A stretch of DNA of 64,000 nucleotides from Halichondria panicea (GCF_963675165.1 NC_087391.1:2561001-2625000), one strand, 5' to 3'; shown: positions 8,666 to 19,538, numbered from the stretch's first letter. Numbers and translations are program-made. The notes: generated by a model not told the origin, from the sequence alone.

Positions 8666-11273
8666 TAGTGCTCCCAGGCATAAACCTGGTTTTGTTTACA
8701 CTAGCGTATCTCACGAATGGTTGAAGATATTTCTTAGCAACAAGCACAAAACTTTCAATATTTCTTACTGCCTTTATTTAGAACTTTAATTAGAATGATT
8801 CTGAGCATGTGCACTGTTGCTAGGGGTAGCTGAGCTAAATCTGCAAAAGGATTGGCCAATATGCGCATTACATCATAATTTCGCCCACGCATTCAATTAG
8901 CTATTTTGCAAAGACAAAAAGTGATAACTGCTGCAAAGTACCTGTTTTCTACTTCTACAATGCCGAAAGGGAAGAAGCGAAATGCTCATCTGGCTGTTGC
9001 TAGATCTAAGAGATCCTATGAATCCACACAGCCCGTTGTTTCCACTAGTTCTCAAGCTGCAACTGTGCTAGACTCAACGGATGAATCTCCTCTGCCATCG
9101 TCTTCTGCATCTGCACCAACTGCAGCAATGCTTCTCTCTGATCAGCCATTATTGGCTAATTCTGACTCTGACTCTGATTTCGACCCTGAAAACAAACTGA
9201 AGAAAGACCCTGCTGCTCTTCTTAAGGAGTTTATTGACGACTGGATAGCCTCACTGGCAAGAGAAGATCTCTTCTCACTCTCACTTTTACTCTTTCATAT
9301 TCTCACTGAAGATTTTCAACTTCTTCTAGGAGCAAGCTCTAAGATAATTGGCCGTCATGTGAACAAGCACCACAAAACTGTACAGAAGTGGAGAATCGAT
9401 TTCCTCAACAACCAAGGTCAATTACCGGAGTATTTACGCGGCTGCTACCACAGAAGAAATGCAATTGCCCAGAACGAAGAGTTATCAGAAGTGGCCACTC
9501 AACATGTCCGGGAGAATGCTTTCAAGAAGGGTGCCCCTAATATGACAGCAAGGTCATTCTGCACGTGGGTGAACGATGAACTATTGCCAAGCTCCAATCT
9601 TGAACCTGGAGCACCTCGAAAGATCGGTGTTGAAGTTAGTCGAAACTGGCTTCACTCAATGGGATTCAACGTTAAACGCATTACCAAGGGCCTGTACTAT
9701 GATGGTCATGAGCGAGAAGATGTGATAGAAGATCGCAAGACGTTTCTGAATGACATGTGTCAGAATGGGTTTCTCCTTCCCTCCAATGCTCCAAATGAAG
9801 AAGCCAAAGAGTTAGTGAAAGATGTGGAACTAAAAACCAACTGGGAGAACACTATCTTTTGGTTCCATGACGAGAGCACTTTTAATGCTAATGATGATGA
9901 AGTCACAATGTGGAAGGACGACACAATGCAGGTCATTAAACCCAAAGGAAGAGGAGCAGGATTGATGGTGTCTGACTTTATTGAGGAGCGAGATGGATAT
10001 TTGGCCCTATCTGATAGCATGCACACAACTCTGAGTCAGGGCAATCCAACCTTAAAGCAGTCAGCGCGAGTCATTTTTGAGTATGGTAAGAACAAGGAGG
10101 GCTATTGGACCAGTGAAGATCTCATGAAGCAAATGGAAACGGCAGTAGCTGTAGCCGAGGCAAAATATCCGAGCCGAATTTTCAACCACGTTTGGATATT
10201 TGATCATTCCTGTGGTCATACGGCATATGCGCCAGATGCACTAGTTGTATCCAGGCTTGGCAAGAAGCCCGGAGGAAAACAGCCTGCGATGAGGGACACC
10301 ACATGGGCTGGAAAGACTCAAAGGCTGGTGATGGATGATGGAACACCAAAAGGAGCAGCACTGATTTTGGAGGAACGTGGCATCAACACACAAACATTGA
10401 AACTTGCCGATATGAAAATCGTACTGAGTTTCCACGAAGATTTTCGCGACGAGAGAAGTGCTCTACACAATCTTGTAGAAGGGAGAGGACACATGGTAAT
10501 GTTTCTGCCAAAGTTTCATTGTGAACTTAATGGAATTGAGAGAGTGTGGGGTCATGCAAAGCGATACACGAGAGCTCATTGCGACTATCGGTTCGACAGC
10601 CTTCGGCGAACAGTACCAGAAGCTTTAAACTCAATCTCTTGTGAAACAATTGCCAACTATATCAGAAGGTCCAGAAGCTATATGTTCTCCTATTTGAAAG
10701 GAAGTCAGCCTGGGAAAGAAATGGAAAAGGAAGTACAGAAATTTGGAAAGGAATATAAATCGCACCGTCGTGTTTTTGAAAAAGACTGAAGTTTGACTAT
10801 TAATATTTGTGCAATCGAGAACAATTAGCCTAAAAGCAGCTTATTGCATTTAAGTATGTGTATTTGCCTATAGTTTACACTTGGTTTTATGTTCACATGT
10901 ATTTCTGTTTTTGTGTTTATAGAGTTTTAACGAACTCATTGATATTACACCAAGAATCTATTTTCAGTCTTGAACTGATGTGTATTGAAAAAAACCCTCT
11001 ATTACATGTTAGCTTAGCATACATTAAGCTTGCATTTCAAATTTGGTTAGCATACGACCTTCGCTATCGAAGTAGATAACCAAAATAGGTAAAATGATTA
11101 GTGGTGCGTGGGTGGATGTTGGTTGTTGCTATGGATACACTAATTAGTTTATATATATCTTTTATATTCAGGGTACATGTACGTGAAATTTCATTGTCCA
11201 ACAGTCAAGTATACAAAACTTGTGACCAATCATATTTTTGTACAAAAAACCAGCCATATGCCTGGGAGCACCG
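8666..11273 (+). mobile_element. 2.6-kb DNA transposon, Tc1/mariner-like ends, complete
   Basis: The left end (8666) reads TAGTGCTCCCAGGCATAAAC. The right end, read inward on the - strand from 11273, is CGGTGCTCCCAGGCATATGG. The two ends stay similar for about 35 bp (to TGTTTACA/TTGTACA). TA flanks both sides (8664-8665 and 11274-11275), the target duplication of Tc1/mariner elements. One intact transposase ORF lies inside. The insertion is within an intron of the 7738-11620 gene; removing it leaves a normal short intron. A truncated relative lies at 1877-2545. Confidence 0.88.
8960..10789 (+). CDS. DDE transposase of the 8666-11273 element
   Basis: A 609-residue intact ORF, taking the ATG of MPKGKKRNAHLAV as start; the frame is open 18 codons further up but lacks an ATG. 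A low-complexity N-terminus carries basic and Ser-rich stretches. A helix-turn-helix-like region follows (IGRHVNKHHKTVQKWRIDF, about residues 130-150), then a second DNA-binding segment to about 270. The catalytic core shows FHDES (Asp304), the MVSDFIEERDG block, IFDHSCGH (Asp415) and FHCELNGIERVWGHAKRY (Glu527 in NGIE). This composition resembles the large DDE-superfamily endonucleases known from fungi and invertebrates, distantly related to Tc1/mariner/pogo; the family assignment rests on motif memory. No frameshift or stop, so it could still be active. Confidence 0.9.
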   Translation: MPKGKKRNAHLAVARSKRSYESTQPVVSTSSQAATVLDSTDESPLPSSSASAPTAAMLLSDQPLLANSDSDSDFDPENKLKKDPAALLKEFIDDWIASLAREDLFSLSLLLFHILTEDFQLLLGASSKIIGRHVNKHHKTVQKWRIDFLNNQGQLPEYLRGCYHRRNAIAQNEELSEVATQHVRENAFKKGAPNMTARSFCTWVNDELLPSSNLEPGAPRKIGVEVSRNWLHSMGFNVKRITKGLYYDGHEREDVIEDRKTFLNDMCQNGFLLPSNAPNEEAKELVKDVELKTNWENTIFWFHDESTFNANDDEVTMWKDDTMQVIKPKGRGAGLMVSDFIEERDGYLALSDSMHTTLSQGNPTLKQSARVIFEYGKNKEGYWTSEDLMKQMETAVAVAEAKYPSRIFNHVWIFDHSCGHTAYAPDALVVSRLGKKPGGKQPAMRDTTWAGKTQRLVMDDGTPKGAALILEERGINTQTLKLADMKIVLSFHEDFRDERSALHNLVEGRGHMVMFLPKFHCELNGIERVWGHAKRYTRAHCDYRFDSLRRTVPEALNSISCETIANYIRRSRSYMFSYLKGSQPGKEMEKEVQKFGKEYKSHRRVFEKD

Positions 11274-11620
11274 TATTTATTTTGTATTTTTTCAGCAACA
11301 AGAAGATACTCGGCATATCAACTCTCTCTCGGGCCGAACACTCCACTGCACAGACCACAGAACTTGCGTGTACCAAGCTTGTTATCCCTCAAATGCAAAG
11401 CAGAGGTTTATCCCCATAATAAATGAATGCACATAATAATTATTGCCAAATCTAGGTATTGAAGTCATCGAGGTAGCTCATGATATGCAGGCGCAGGTCG
11501 CAAAGTACGTGTCAGAGGCATGGTAAGACAATGTGTGGTATATTGTATCATTTTCACACACATTTTAGGAACAAAGAATGTGTCGAAGGAAATTTAGAAA
11601 GCAACGCAGGGCATAATTAT

Positions 11621-11940
11621 ATTTTATATACTAACTCATCAACCTGGCAGCATGGTTACAAAAATTAAATTAAAATAGATTTTGGAGTTGCATTTTCAAG
11701 ATGACCAAGTGTGGCCTCAAACATGTCGATCGGACGTGAAGATGCTATCAGGGGCTTCCGTTCACTGACTTTATATACTAACTCATCAACCTGGCAGCAT
11801 GGTTACAAAAATGATCTCAAATAGATTCTGGAGCTGCATTTTCAAGATGACCAAGTGGCCTCAAACATGTTGATTGGACGTGAAGATGCTAGCTTCTTTT
11901 ATCAGGGGCTTCCGTTCACTGCACTAATAATGCACATGTA
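11621..11940 (+). repeat. two diverged ~145-bp relatives of the 169-bp repeat
   Basis: TTTATATACTAACTCATCAA and CCTGGCAGCATGGTTACAAA start two units at about 11624 and 11769. Each continues through CCTCAAACATGT, GGACGTGAAGATGCT and CAGGGGCTTCCGTTCACTG, landmarks of the 169-bp unit at much lower identity. This is an older branch of the same repeat family, abutting the truncated end of the decayed gene. Confidence 0.75.
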
Positions 11941-12340
11941 CTTCCTATGGTAACTCGTCTACATACAAAGATAAACCAGTTACGCACAGACATAGTTGCT
12001 GCAATTAACTGTGTCATTTCCGTGAAGTAAATTTCTTCTTCAGTCAATAATAAGAGTTTAAATACAATTAAAGTAATAATTGCTGTGCACTTTATTATTA
12101 TTATTTTGTGCATAACTATATTTTATGTGACGTCATTCGCATCCTCGAATCACTTTATATTGTGACACATAAGCCAGAGACTGAGATGTAGCAAGAGATG
12201 TTGCCCCCCAGGGTTCAGTCTGTAATATTATATACTCTCTGTATCGTAACAATCGCTGTGCACTTTATTTTGTGCATATTTATAATTATATCTGTGATGC
12301 CATTTGCATCCTGAAAGGCATGCATATTATTACAACCTTC
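11941..12340. other. intergenic with a 65-bp direct repeat
   Basis: GCTGTGCACTTTATT...TTTGTGCATA...GCATCCT occurs at about 12082-12150 and again at 12250-12315, diverged. No gene seen. Confidence 0.5.
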
Positions 12341-13605
12341 GGAGACCTTAGGCAAGAATGTTTTCAGGGTATTCCTTTTTCAACATGATGCGAAAAATAG
12401 CAGGACTGGGTGTCCTGCAGAAAAATGGTGCAGTAGAAACCATGTGATTACAGTGTTCAGAAGCTTAGCTCAATTGGTAAGTCTGCTGATAGTCCAATTG
12501 TTTTGTATTCCTCATCTGAAGAGAATGGTGAGGATAAAATCTGAGTTTCTCGTCGAGTTAGCATGCATGTGTTAGTTTATGTGAAGAGCACATAAACTTA
12601 TTTATAGCTGGCAAATTAAAGTAGAATTCATTGTTAGTCATACTCAGTTACCAGTTCCCGTGATCATGGTCTCTTAATGTGTACTACTTGTCCTTTGTGA
12701 GGCCTATATGTTACTGTTATAATTTGATCTGATTAGAGTACAAAGGTACGTAGCGACAGACAAGCATTTTTTTCTCCACTTGGGGTATGTTTTCATTGTG
12801 CTATTGACTATTAATTTTTTGGAATATTAAGGTCAACACGTGTGGCCTCAAACATGTTCATTGGACAGACGTGAAGATGTTAGCTTCTCTCATCAGGGGC
12901 TTCCATTCACTGCACTAATAAAGTGATCACATGTACTTTATATAATTTATGTCAACTTGTCTTGTGGTACAACCTGTACCTGGCAGCAATTAAGAATGTA
13001 GAGGGAGAAAGAGATCTAAAACATGTTCATTGGACGGACGTGAAGATGTTAGCTTCTCTCATCAGGGGCTTCCATTCACTGCACTAATAAAGTGATCACA
13101 TGTACTTTATATAATTTATGTCAACTTGTGTTGTGGTACAACCTGTACCTGGCAGCAATTAAGAATGTAGAGGGAGAAAGAGATCTTAAACATGTTCATT
13201 GGACGGACGTGAAGATGTTAGCTTCTCTCATCAGGGGCTTCCATTCACTGCACTAATAAAGTGATCACACGTACTTTATATGATTTATGTCAACTTGTCT
13301 TGTGTTACAACCTGTACCTGGCAGCAATTAAGAATGTAGAGGGAGAAAGAGATCCTGACATACTCCACGACTAATTACGTTCCTAAAGGAAGCTATGAAT
13401 TTTTCAAGGCTACGTCACATGCTGACTGACAGGGACTCTGTGCACATCTCTCAGTTTCTTTGCTTTTGTTTAAGTGATGTTAATAAATTCCTCCACAAAA
13501 GTTTACAATGGCTGCCAAAGCGTCATTGTGTCGCTCTTGCCACATAATAAATGATGACTAGGGCATACGAATACATATATACGCAGGTGCCTCGCACTGA
13601 TTTTT
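12341..13605 (+). mobile_element. composite repeat element, copy C (three 169-bp repeats)
   Basis: Left flank begins GGAGACCTTAGG, with hairpin GCAGGAC/GTCCTGC (12400-12418) and TAGCTCAATTGG at 12466. Array landmarks lie at 12920, 13089 and 13258, both spacings exactly 169 bp. The right flank starts GATCCTGACATACTCCACGA at 13350, retains the MAAKASLCRSC mini-ORF (13508-13561) and ends at GCACTGATTTTT. Comparing A, B and C, the flanks are constant and the number of array units varies (nine, three, three). Confidence 0.78.
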
Positions 13606-13799
13606 GGCCCCCTAAAATTCTCCTTGTAAGCAGTGTCTCAATGCACATCACTGCGAACGCAAACCAATTAGCTACCAAAAATTAATATCTAAAATTGTCA
13701 ATAAAAATGTTAAAATAAAAAGCTCTATTGAAGAAGATGGAGACAAGGTCACTTTGACTCCCCCTGTCCCAGTCTCCTCTCCCCCCCCCCCCCTTTCAA
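13606..13799. other. spacer with a C-homopolymer
   Basis: Contains a run of about 14 C residues near 13783; otherwise nothing recognised. Confidence 0.5.
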
Positions 13800-15303
13800 C
13801 ACTTCAATGCTAGCTATCCTGGCCCCTCACACTAGCACCACTCCAATCCCCGTTCATATAAAAAAAGAGTGCTCGGGATACCGTCCAGGTACCTGCTCCA
13901 TACCACAGACAGAATGCATCACAAAGAAGTATTACCCAACCTCATCATATGACTACTTCTTCAAATTCCGCACACTAATACTCCCAACAGCTAGACCAAA
14001 GGTTCTTCTCTTCAACAACCGCTAACGTAATTATTTCTCTCAGTTACACTCGACCTTTTTCTACAAACACAAAATCTAAACCTCACTTGCTAAAACGGTA
14101 CATAGACAATATTATCCTCACTCATTGAATGCATTCCTCACTGTACTTCAAAAAGCAAAAACTTTGTACCAATACCTCCACTACAAACTCAGAACACCCA
14201 AAATCACCGAGGAATAATACAAGGAGCTCTACATACGAACAAACAGCATGCAGTATGCAAATATTACACTTTTCAAACAAAGATTACTACAACAAGGATA
14301 CCTGAACAATTCATAGTATACACAACTTAAGCTCAATCGACCCTACAGATAACTCTACTGATCAAAGGATTTTCTTTCTCTCCTCTCCCCACACAACAAA
14401 AAACCAGTTCGATTAATGTACACACAACAAGATCACCACAAAACCAGCTGATAAAACACCCCCATCTAGCCAATCCAAACACCAGCAAAATCCTCAGTAA
14501 TACAAAAAGAACTCCATAAAACTCTAAGGGAGCACTCATGATCCCTAAGAGTACAAAAGAAACTCCATGACTTCCTCTCACCAGACCTAAAACGTTCACA
14601 AATTATAAAATTTTATGGGATCCCAAAAATACATACATTAAAATTACGATTTCCTACTTCCAATCCGTCCCATTGTCAAGTTCTCAACTCCGTACATTGA
14701 CGACTATTTTTACAAACTGAGTTGCAGGCAGTTGGCCAAAGATCAATTCAAATTCTCCACTCCTCAGAACATTACAAGATCTTCCAATGCCAGATAATGC
14801 CATCCTTGTCACCATAGATGTTGAAAGTCTATATCCCTCCATCCAACCATTATGTTTGCAACAAAAAAAACTTCTACTGTTCACCCCAACCTTCTCATAC
14901 AACTACTACACACTAAATATCAATTTCAATTTCGGCCCTATCATATTACAAAGAATCATCAGATCCAGTACATTCCCCACAGACAAGCAGTTCATGGACA
15001 TTATCATCACGAAAACGGCACCTCAAACTCCAATCACATCTCAGCCGGAAAACTTACAGTCTTTCCGAACTTGCCAACATGTACAAATGCAAGCAATACC
15101 ACAAGGCTACAGGGTTCACCGTGCAGCTGGAAACAGCACCCTCACCATCTTGGTGCTGCTATATATCCTATCCACAAGACACCTTGCAACCACCCAAGAT
15201 GTAACACGTGCCAGTATTTTCCCCCAAAGAACCTACCCCATTTGCCGCCCATTCTCATGCACTTCCACAAACATTATCTACCTCATTACGTGCATACAGT
15301 AGC
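13800..15303 (+). pseudogene. Penelope-like retroelement remains, permuted order
   Basis: Many frames are broken, but pieces are recognisable. At 14085-14125 HLLKRYIDNIILT is a mutated palm motif C (normally R-Y-I-D-D). YIRTNSMQYANITLFKQRLL then QQGY at 14235-14300 resembles the region just after the palm. At 14440 TTKPADK is an N-terminal reverse transcriptase motif. DNAILVTIDVESLYPSIQ at 14790-14843 is motif A. TPCNHPRCNTCQYF and FSCTSTNIIYLITCIQ at 15170-15303 are the Cys-rich linker and start of the GIY-YIG endonuclease. Motif C therefore precedes motif A, as expected if two partial copies lie head to tail. Penelope-like elements are known to form such partial tandems. Clearly dead. Confidence 0.75.
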
Positions 15304-15720
15304 CCTCATATAAAAGTTCCCGTCCCATTTCCGTTTTTATGAGTCGAAAAAAACGCAAACTAAACGGTAGCGTGTTATTCATAAACGCACGTGCGCACGC
15401 ACGCATTACTACGTACCGTTGGACGGGATAAAAACTGGTGAAATGAATTGCTGAGTCAGTAATAACTGTTAGTAACAGAGACAGCTAGCTTTCAGGGCTT
15501 GCAAAGGAACCATGTTACAGCGTACAGAAAGTCCAAGAGAATGCTGCTTTTCCAGGTCTACATTGTTCAAAGGTTACTGATTGATCTACACCTCTTGGAC
15601 TCTTGACAGGTAGTGATTGGAATGTCAGCAGTATAAAACTGATGAAGATCTAGTTACTAGACTACTCATCAAACGTTCTAAGAGGATCAAGGATCAAGCA
15701 ACAATTTCTTATTCGTAATT
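15304..15720. other. intergenic / possible promoter of the 15721 gene
   Basis: Alternating CACGTGCGCACGCACGCA at about 15388-15405; no other recognisable element. Confidence 0.35.
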
Positions 15721-16955
15721 ATGGCTTTTCGAACTGCCCTGAAGGAACTTCAGCTTCGAAACAGTGAGTGTGTTCAGCCAGTCTGGAAATAAATTATATG
15801 TACACTACAGTGCATCCAGTCTAGAGAGTAGAATACAAAAATTGGTGAGTAGTACGTTGTACTTAGATGTATCTCAAGATTGGAACATTTCTAAGAAATT
15901 GTGCTGATACCATTGTATAGGTAAAAGAATAAACTACAACATGATTAAAAAATATTTCCCCAAAAGTTGTTGTAGTGGGAAATAATTTTAGGAGATAATG
16001 GGGGTGATCGTAAAAAAATGTACGTAACATCAATTATCTCTGGAACTAAAGTATTTTTGGAAACATTTTTCTTATCAAAAGTTAGACAATTTATTCAAGC
16101 TTACTCCGTGTAATTTTTAGACCTTAGCCGTGAGATTTTCTTCAAATCTCTCCCTAACCGAAACGGCACTAAAAACTAGCAATATTGAGCACTGCGGAGG
16201 ATGTGTAGATATTTAAGTAACATCAAATCTTTCATAAGATAGCCAAACTATCTATAGATGTTGTGACAAAGTTCCAAACCTTAGCCGGAAACTGTTGGCC
16301 TTTTCTCTCCCTAACCGATTATCCACTATAACAATTGGGTACTGTTTTATTAATCACCACAAACCCACCACCTTATGTTGTCATGGAAATAATTTTGGAT
16401 ATGTTGTAGCTTATTCATTCACCTACACAATGGTATCAGCAGATTTTCTTAGAGATGTTCCAATCATAAGATATTTACATTTAAGTACAACTACTCACAC
16501 ATTTGGTATTCTACTCTTTAGACTGGATGCACTGTATATTGTACATGTAAAGGAACTTCAGCTTCGAAACAGTGAGTGTGTTCATGGATAATGTACACTG
16601 TACTGTACATGTATACATGTAGTTATTTGTTTTTGCTGTATAGCCACAGTAAATAGTATTAATTCTTGATCTCTATTAAACACAGAGACATTTTTCCTTG
16701 TCGAGTGGGATTGTGAGAAGACTGTCACTGTTGTGCAAGAGAAGCACATCCAGATCCGTACTCAGAATGATGGTTTGTGTATTACCAAAGGCAAAACGTA
16801 CCCTGTGAAATATGGAAACAAATTCCTTGATGCCACTGTACTTGCTATAGGTGCGTTCATCTGTACTGATACACGTCACCGCTTCCTGTCCCCTTCCCCA
16901 GAGTGATCTTTCCTCTACAGATTCCCCTAACCCAAAAGAACTTATACAAAAATGA
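15721..16955 (+). CDS. small three-exon gene, unrecognised (LVEW-type barrel domain)
   Basis: Exons 15721-15763, 16686-16850 and 16921-16955 join in phase to give 80 residues. It starts MAFRTALKELQLRNKTFFLV and continues EWDCEKTVTVVQEKHIQIRT, then a KGKTYPVKYGNKFLDATVLA segment, ending DSPNPKELIQK. The L-V-E-W ... V-K-Y-G-x-K-x-x-D-A-T-V-L-A-I pattern looks like a small beta-barrel (Tudor/SH3-like) and reminds me of N-terminal domains of multi-copy sponge proteins; this is not a firm identification. The tail is short, so it may be a truncated gene. A second copy of the first-exon end and donor sits at 16549-16573, in frame with an open stretch upstream, and could act as an alternative first exon. 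Confidence 0.5.
15742..16590 (+). repeat. duplicated exon-end segment
   Basis: AAGGAACTTCAGCTTCGAAA followed by CAGTGAGTGTGTTCA occurs at 15742-15776 and 16549-16585. Each includes a GTGAGT splice donor. The DNA between also has a diverged pair around CCTTAGCCG...CTCTCCCTAACCGA (16123-16162 and 16279-16318). Confidence 0.8.
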
Positions 16956-18667
16956 TGTCTCAAAGTTCTTACTTTACCACATATTCAGTTTAGCAAAAGT
17001 CGAGGATGATTTCAGATCATTCATGTAAGTTTATGTCTATTCCACCCGTTTGTGGCTAATCTTTGTGTTTTTTTCATGGCCTACTCTACTACTCAACAGT
17101 CCACTTATGTCAACAAATAACGACCCTGACAACCAGTTGCTAGGTCTATCTACAAAAATTTAAATACTTTGGGATGGCGTATTGGTAGATTCCTGGGCTT
17201 TAACCAACGCTTTATACATTGTACACCCTAACTGGCACCAAATGTACCCGTAACACGGCCGATCTCTTATGCCTCAACATGGCTAGACCAACGACCTATC
17301 AGCCTTCCCACCCCTCGACAGGGTGACAACCCCCACGCAGTGGCAGAGAGCACTCTCTCACCATCCGGACCGAACAATACATTCTGATCTCACCAATAAT
17401 GAATGAATAATTTCTGGTTACCACACCATCTAGTGGTACATGAGGCGTACAGTGAAAATTAATCTGACGTCACAAAACAGTCTTTTGGTAAGGAAGGGGA
17501 TTGAAAACGGAGCACATGCGCATAATCACTTCTGTATAATGCCAGAAGTTGATCCGTGGTTTATTAAAAACGATTGATGCCAAAAGTCAAAGTCTAAAAT
17601 TATGATGGCTGCAATCAGCAGAGCCTTAATTACAGCTCTCTTCTCACTCTTGCAACAACTAGAGTTCCAGTGCAGAGCTAACTGCTAAGTAGAGTAGCAA
17701 CACTCCATGGACAAGTTTTTCTATGCTCTTCAGAAAAGACATTCCAAGCAAGCAAAACTAGGCATAATAACTCGAGGAACCAAGCAAATCCACGAATTAA
17801 AATCCAAGAAAACATGACTAGAAGCCTATAGAAACTCTTACTTGCACTTCATTGGTGCTGTAACAGTCTACGCAGACACACACAAACACACTACCGTGCG
17901 TATGCGTACCCGTATACCACATGACATTTCTTACTATAAAAAAATATCTTACAACTTAAGATTGGGCTATGAAAGTTACTCGAAATTTTTGCACACAAAT
18001 TTCTTGGTACGATGATAGAACCTATAATAAATTGATTACATAATACTTCAAACCTCCATAGTGATGATGGTAGCACATTTGTAGCTTAAGATTAGTGGCC
18101 TCCGATTAATTCCTTTGATGCAGGCACACAGGGAACAGATTGAGCTCAAAGATGCTGTTGTCCAGATTGACATAATAATTAAAGAAAGATGCTCAGAGTT
18201 AATACAAAGAGTTAATACAATATAAATTATAAATACCGCATAACCAAACAAATGCTCTTGTACAATTCACCTGCAGAAGAATGCTCCACGGATCAATAAT
18301 CTAATAAGATCTCGATTGACATGCTGCAATTGCAGTCCAGTAGGAAAAGTATAGTCAGTATTCATGCACTCCTGGTATAGTAGAATAAATGCAGTCAAGT
18401 ACGAATACTGTAGCAACGAGTCGTGCAAGCTGCCGCTGTGCTAATGCCTCTTGCCATGTTCTTTGTATCAGAGTGTTATAATTATTGTTGTTGGGGTCAG
18501 TCCTTATTATAACGGTCGGCAATCGGCCCCCTTTACCGACTATTTAGTGCAAGTGACCGATCAATTTGCCATGTGCTCTAACAAAATGGCCAGACAATAT
18601 TTTAGTGCTAGATCTAGTACTCTAAAATCTAGTTAGTTCTGATACAAGGGTTGCCTTTGGCAGTACA
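16956..18667. other. intergenic, little recognisable
   Basis: No coding exon seen. 17785-17850 (AATCCACGAATTAAAATCCA ... CTAGAAGCCTATAGAA) is a diverged copy of 19420-19490. 17490-17510 shares GGGGATTGAAAACG with the ends of the inverted-repeat element at 31365-32130. Confidence 0.45.
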
Positions 18668-18672
18668 GTGAA

Positions 18673-19250
18673 CAGGGGCGTAGCCAGACTTTTGAGACAG
18701 GGGTTCCTGCAGAAAAATCACCGGCGCGGAAGCGCAGCAAAATTTTGGTACCACGCCCATTTCCGGTGCCACACCTACTGTTCATATAATGACGACTTTA
18801 CATGTTTGTGAGAAGCTAGCTATAGACACTAAAAGGCAGGTGTCAATTGTGTATTCCTAGTCTAGCTGAGCACAATTAAATGTCATTTACCTGAGAGGTT
18901 TCATGTAGCTGAGATTGTTCTAAACTTGTACTTCCTGAATAAAGTTGTACTTTAATAGAGCTGAGTCTGAGAATACTGGAGCATGCAGTATTGATACTAT
19001 AGAACTTGTCTTGGTTTTCTTTGTTTGAGGTAGCTAGCTAGCTAAGACTAGCTGAGACAAAGCCAAAGTGAAACGCTTCACTATGCATGCTATCTCTGAT
19101 GATTGATTGCAGCCACGTGCATGAAAAGATGGGCAGGGTTGCTTGATTTCAATTGTAGGGGAGCCCTGCCCAGTTTTCTCAGCAGCTCCTGGGGGGGGGG
19201 GGGGGGGGGGGTTTCTGGGCAACCAGGAAACAATGGTAGCTACACCCCTG
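18673..19250. mobile_element. mini-transposon with CAGGGG ends and 5-bp target duplication
   Basis: The left end CAGGGGCGTAGCCAGA and the right end (inward on the - strand) CAGGGGTGTAGCTACC are inverted repeats. GTGAA flanks both sides (18668-18672 and 19251-19255). The interior is noncoding and includes a G run of about 22 at 19189-19211. The ends and 5-bp duplication suggest a non-autonomous hAT-type element (inference). Confidence 0.75.
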
Positions 19251-19538
19251 GTGAAGGAATGCAGCTTCTGACTCTTGTAGGTAACAAACAGCTAGCGCTT
19301 TAGTGCATGGCTAACTCTTAAGTTGAATAGAAAGTGTGTGCGAACAGATGATGCTATGAAAGATTCTGAAGAGACAAGTGAGTCAAACTAGCCAACTCAA
19401 GAAAGAAGCTTTAGTTTGAAAATCCACGAATAATAATCCAATAGAACGTGGCTAGAAGCCTATAGAAGCTGTTAGTTTTTATCGCATTGCAACCGTTGAC
19501 TGGTCAAACACGCCGCTTTTCCATGAGCCTGTTGGGTC
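19251..19538. other. intergenic
   Basis: Holds one of the two diverged AATCCACGAAT...CTAGAAGCCTATAGAA copies (19420-19490). No gene. Confidence 0.4.

Larger units (their letters stand above)
7738..11620 (+). pseudogene. decayed multi-exon gene, transposon-associated family, interrupted in an intron
   Basis: Exons inferred from splice sites: 7738-7982, 8032-8139, 8196-8351, 8398-8510, 8577-8632, 11296-11405, 11456-11522 and 11569 onward. Recognisable blocks are LDEEEKQAFLGRLKHVRELL, a Cys-rich FCCRRCKVQKRKW, SSSRVFRGHYLVNQK, then GLGTVGQSYIRQ/VYGKLGYRDIVQ, GE/WVITDARQD-HTTVPCLSG/SNKKILGISTLSR, EHSTAQTTELACTK, EVIEVAHD and GTKNVSKEI. I recall this combination from multi-copy proteins of transposon origin in invertebrates but cannot name the family securely. 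Decay is clear: there is a frame error at the start (MATSRKQ versus the downstream frame), a stop in exon 2, a one-base shift near 8305, and stops after 11522 and 11602. It is cut off at about 11620. The 8632-11296 intron contains the whole DDE transposon. Confidence 0.65.

Noticed and set aside
17090-17400. Possible retroelement or SINE (GGGATGGCGTATTGGTAG, GCAGTGGCAGAGAGCACTCT)
   Set aside because: Isolated words only; no second copy in the window and no coherent structure.
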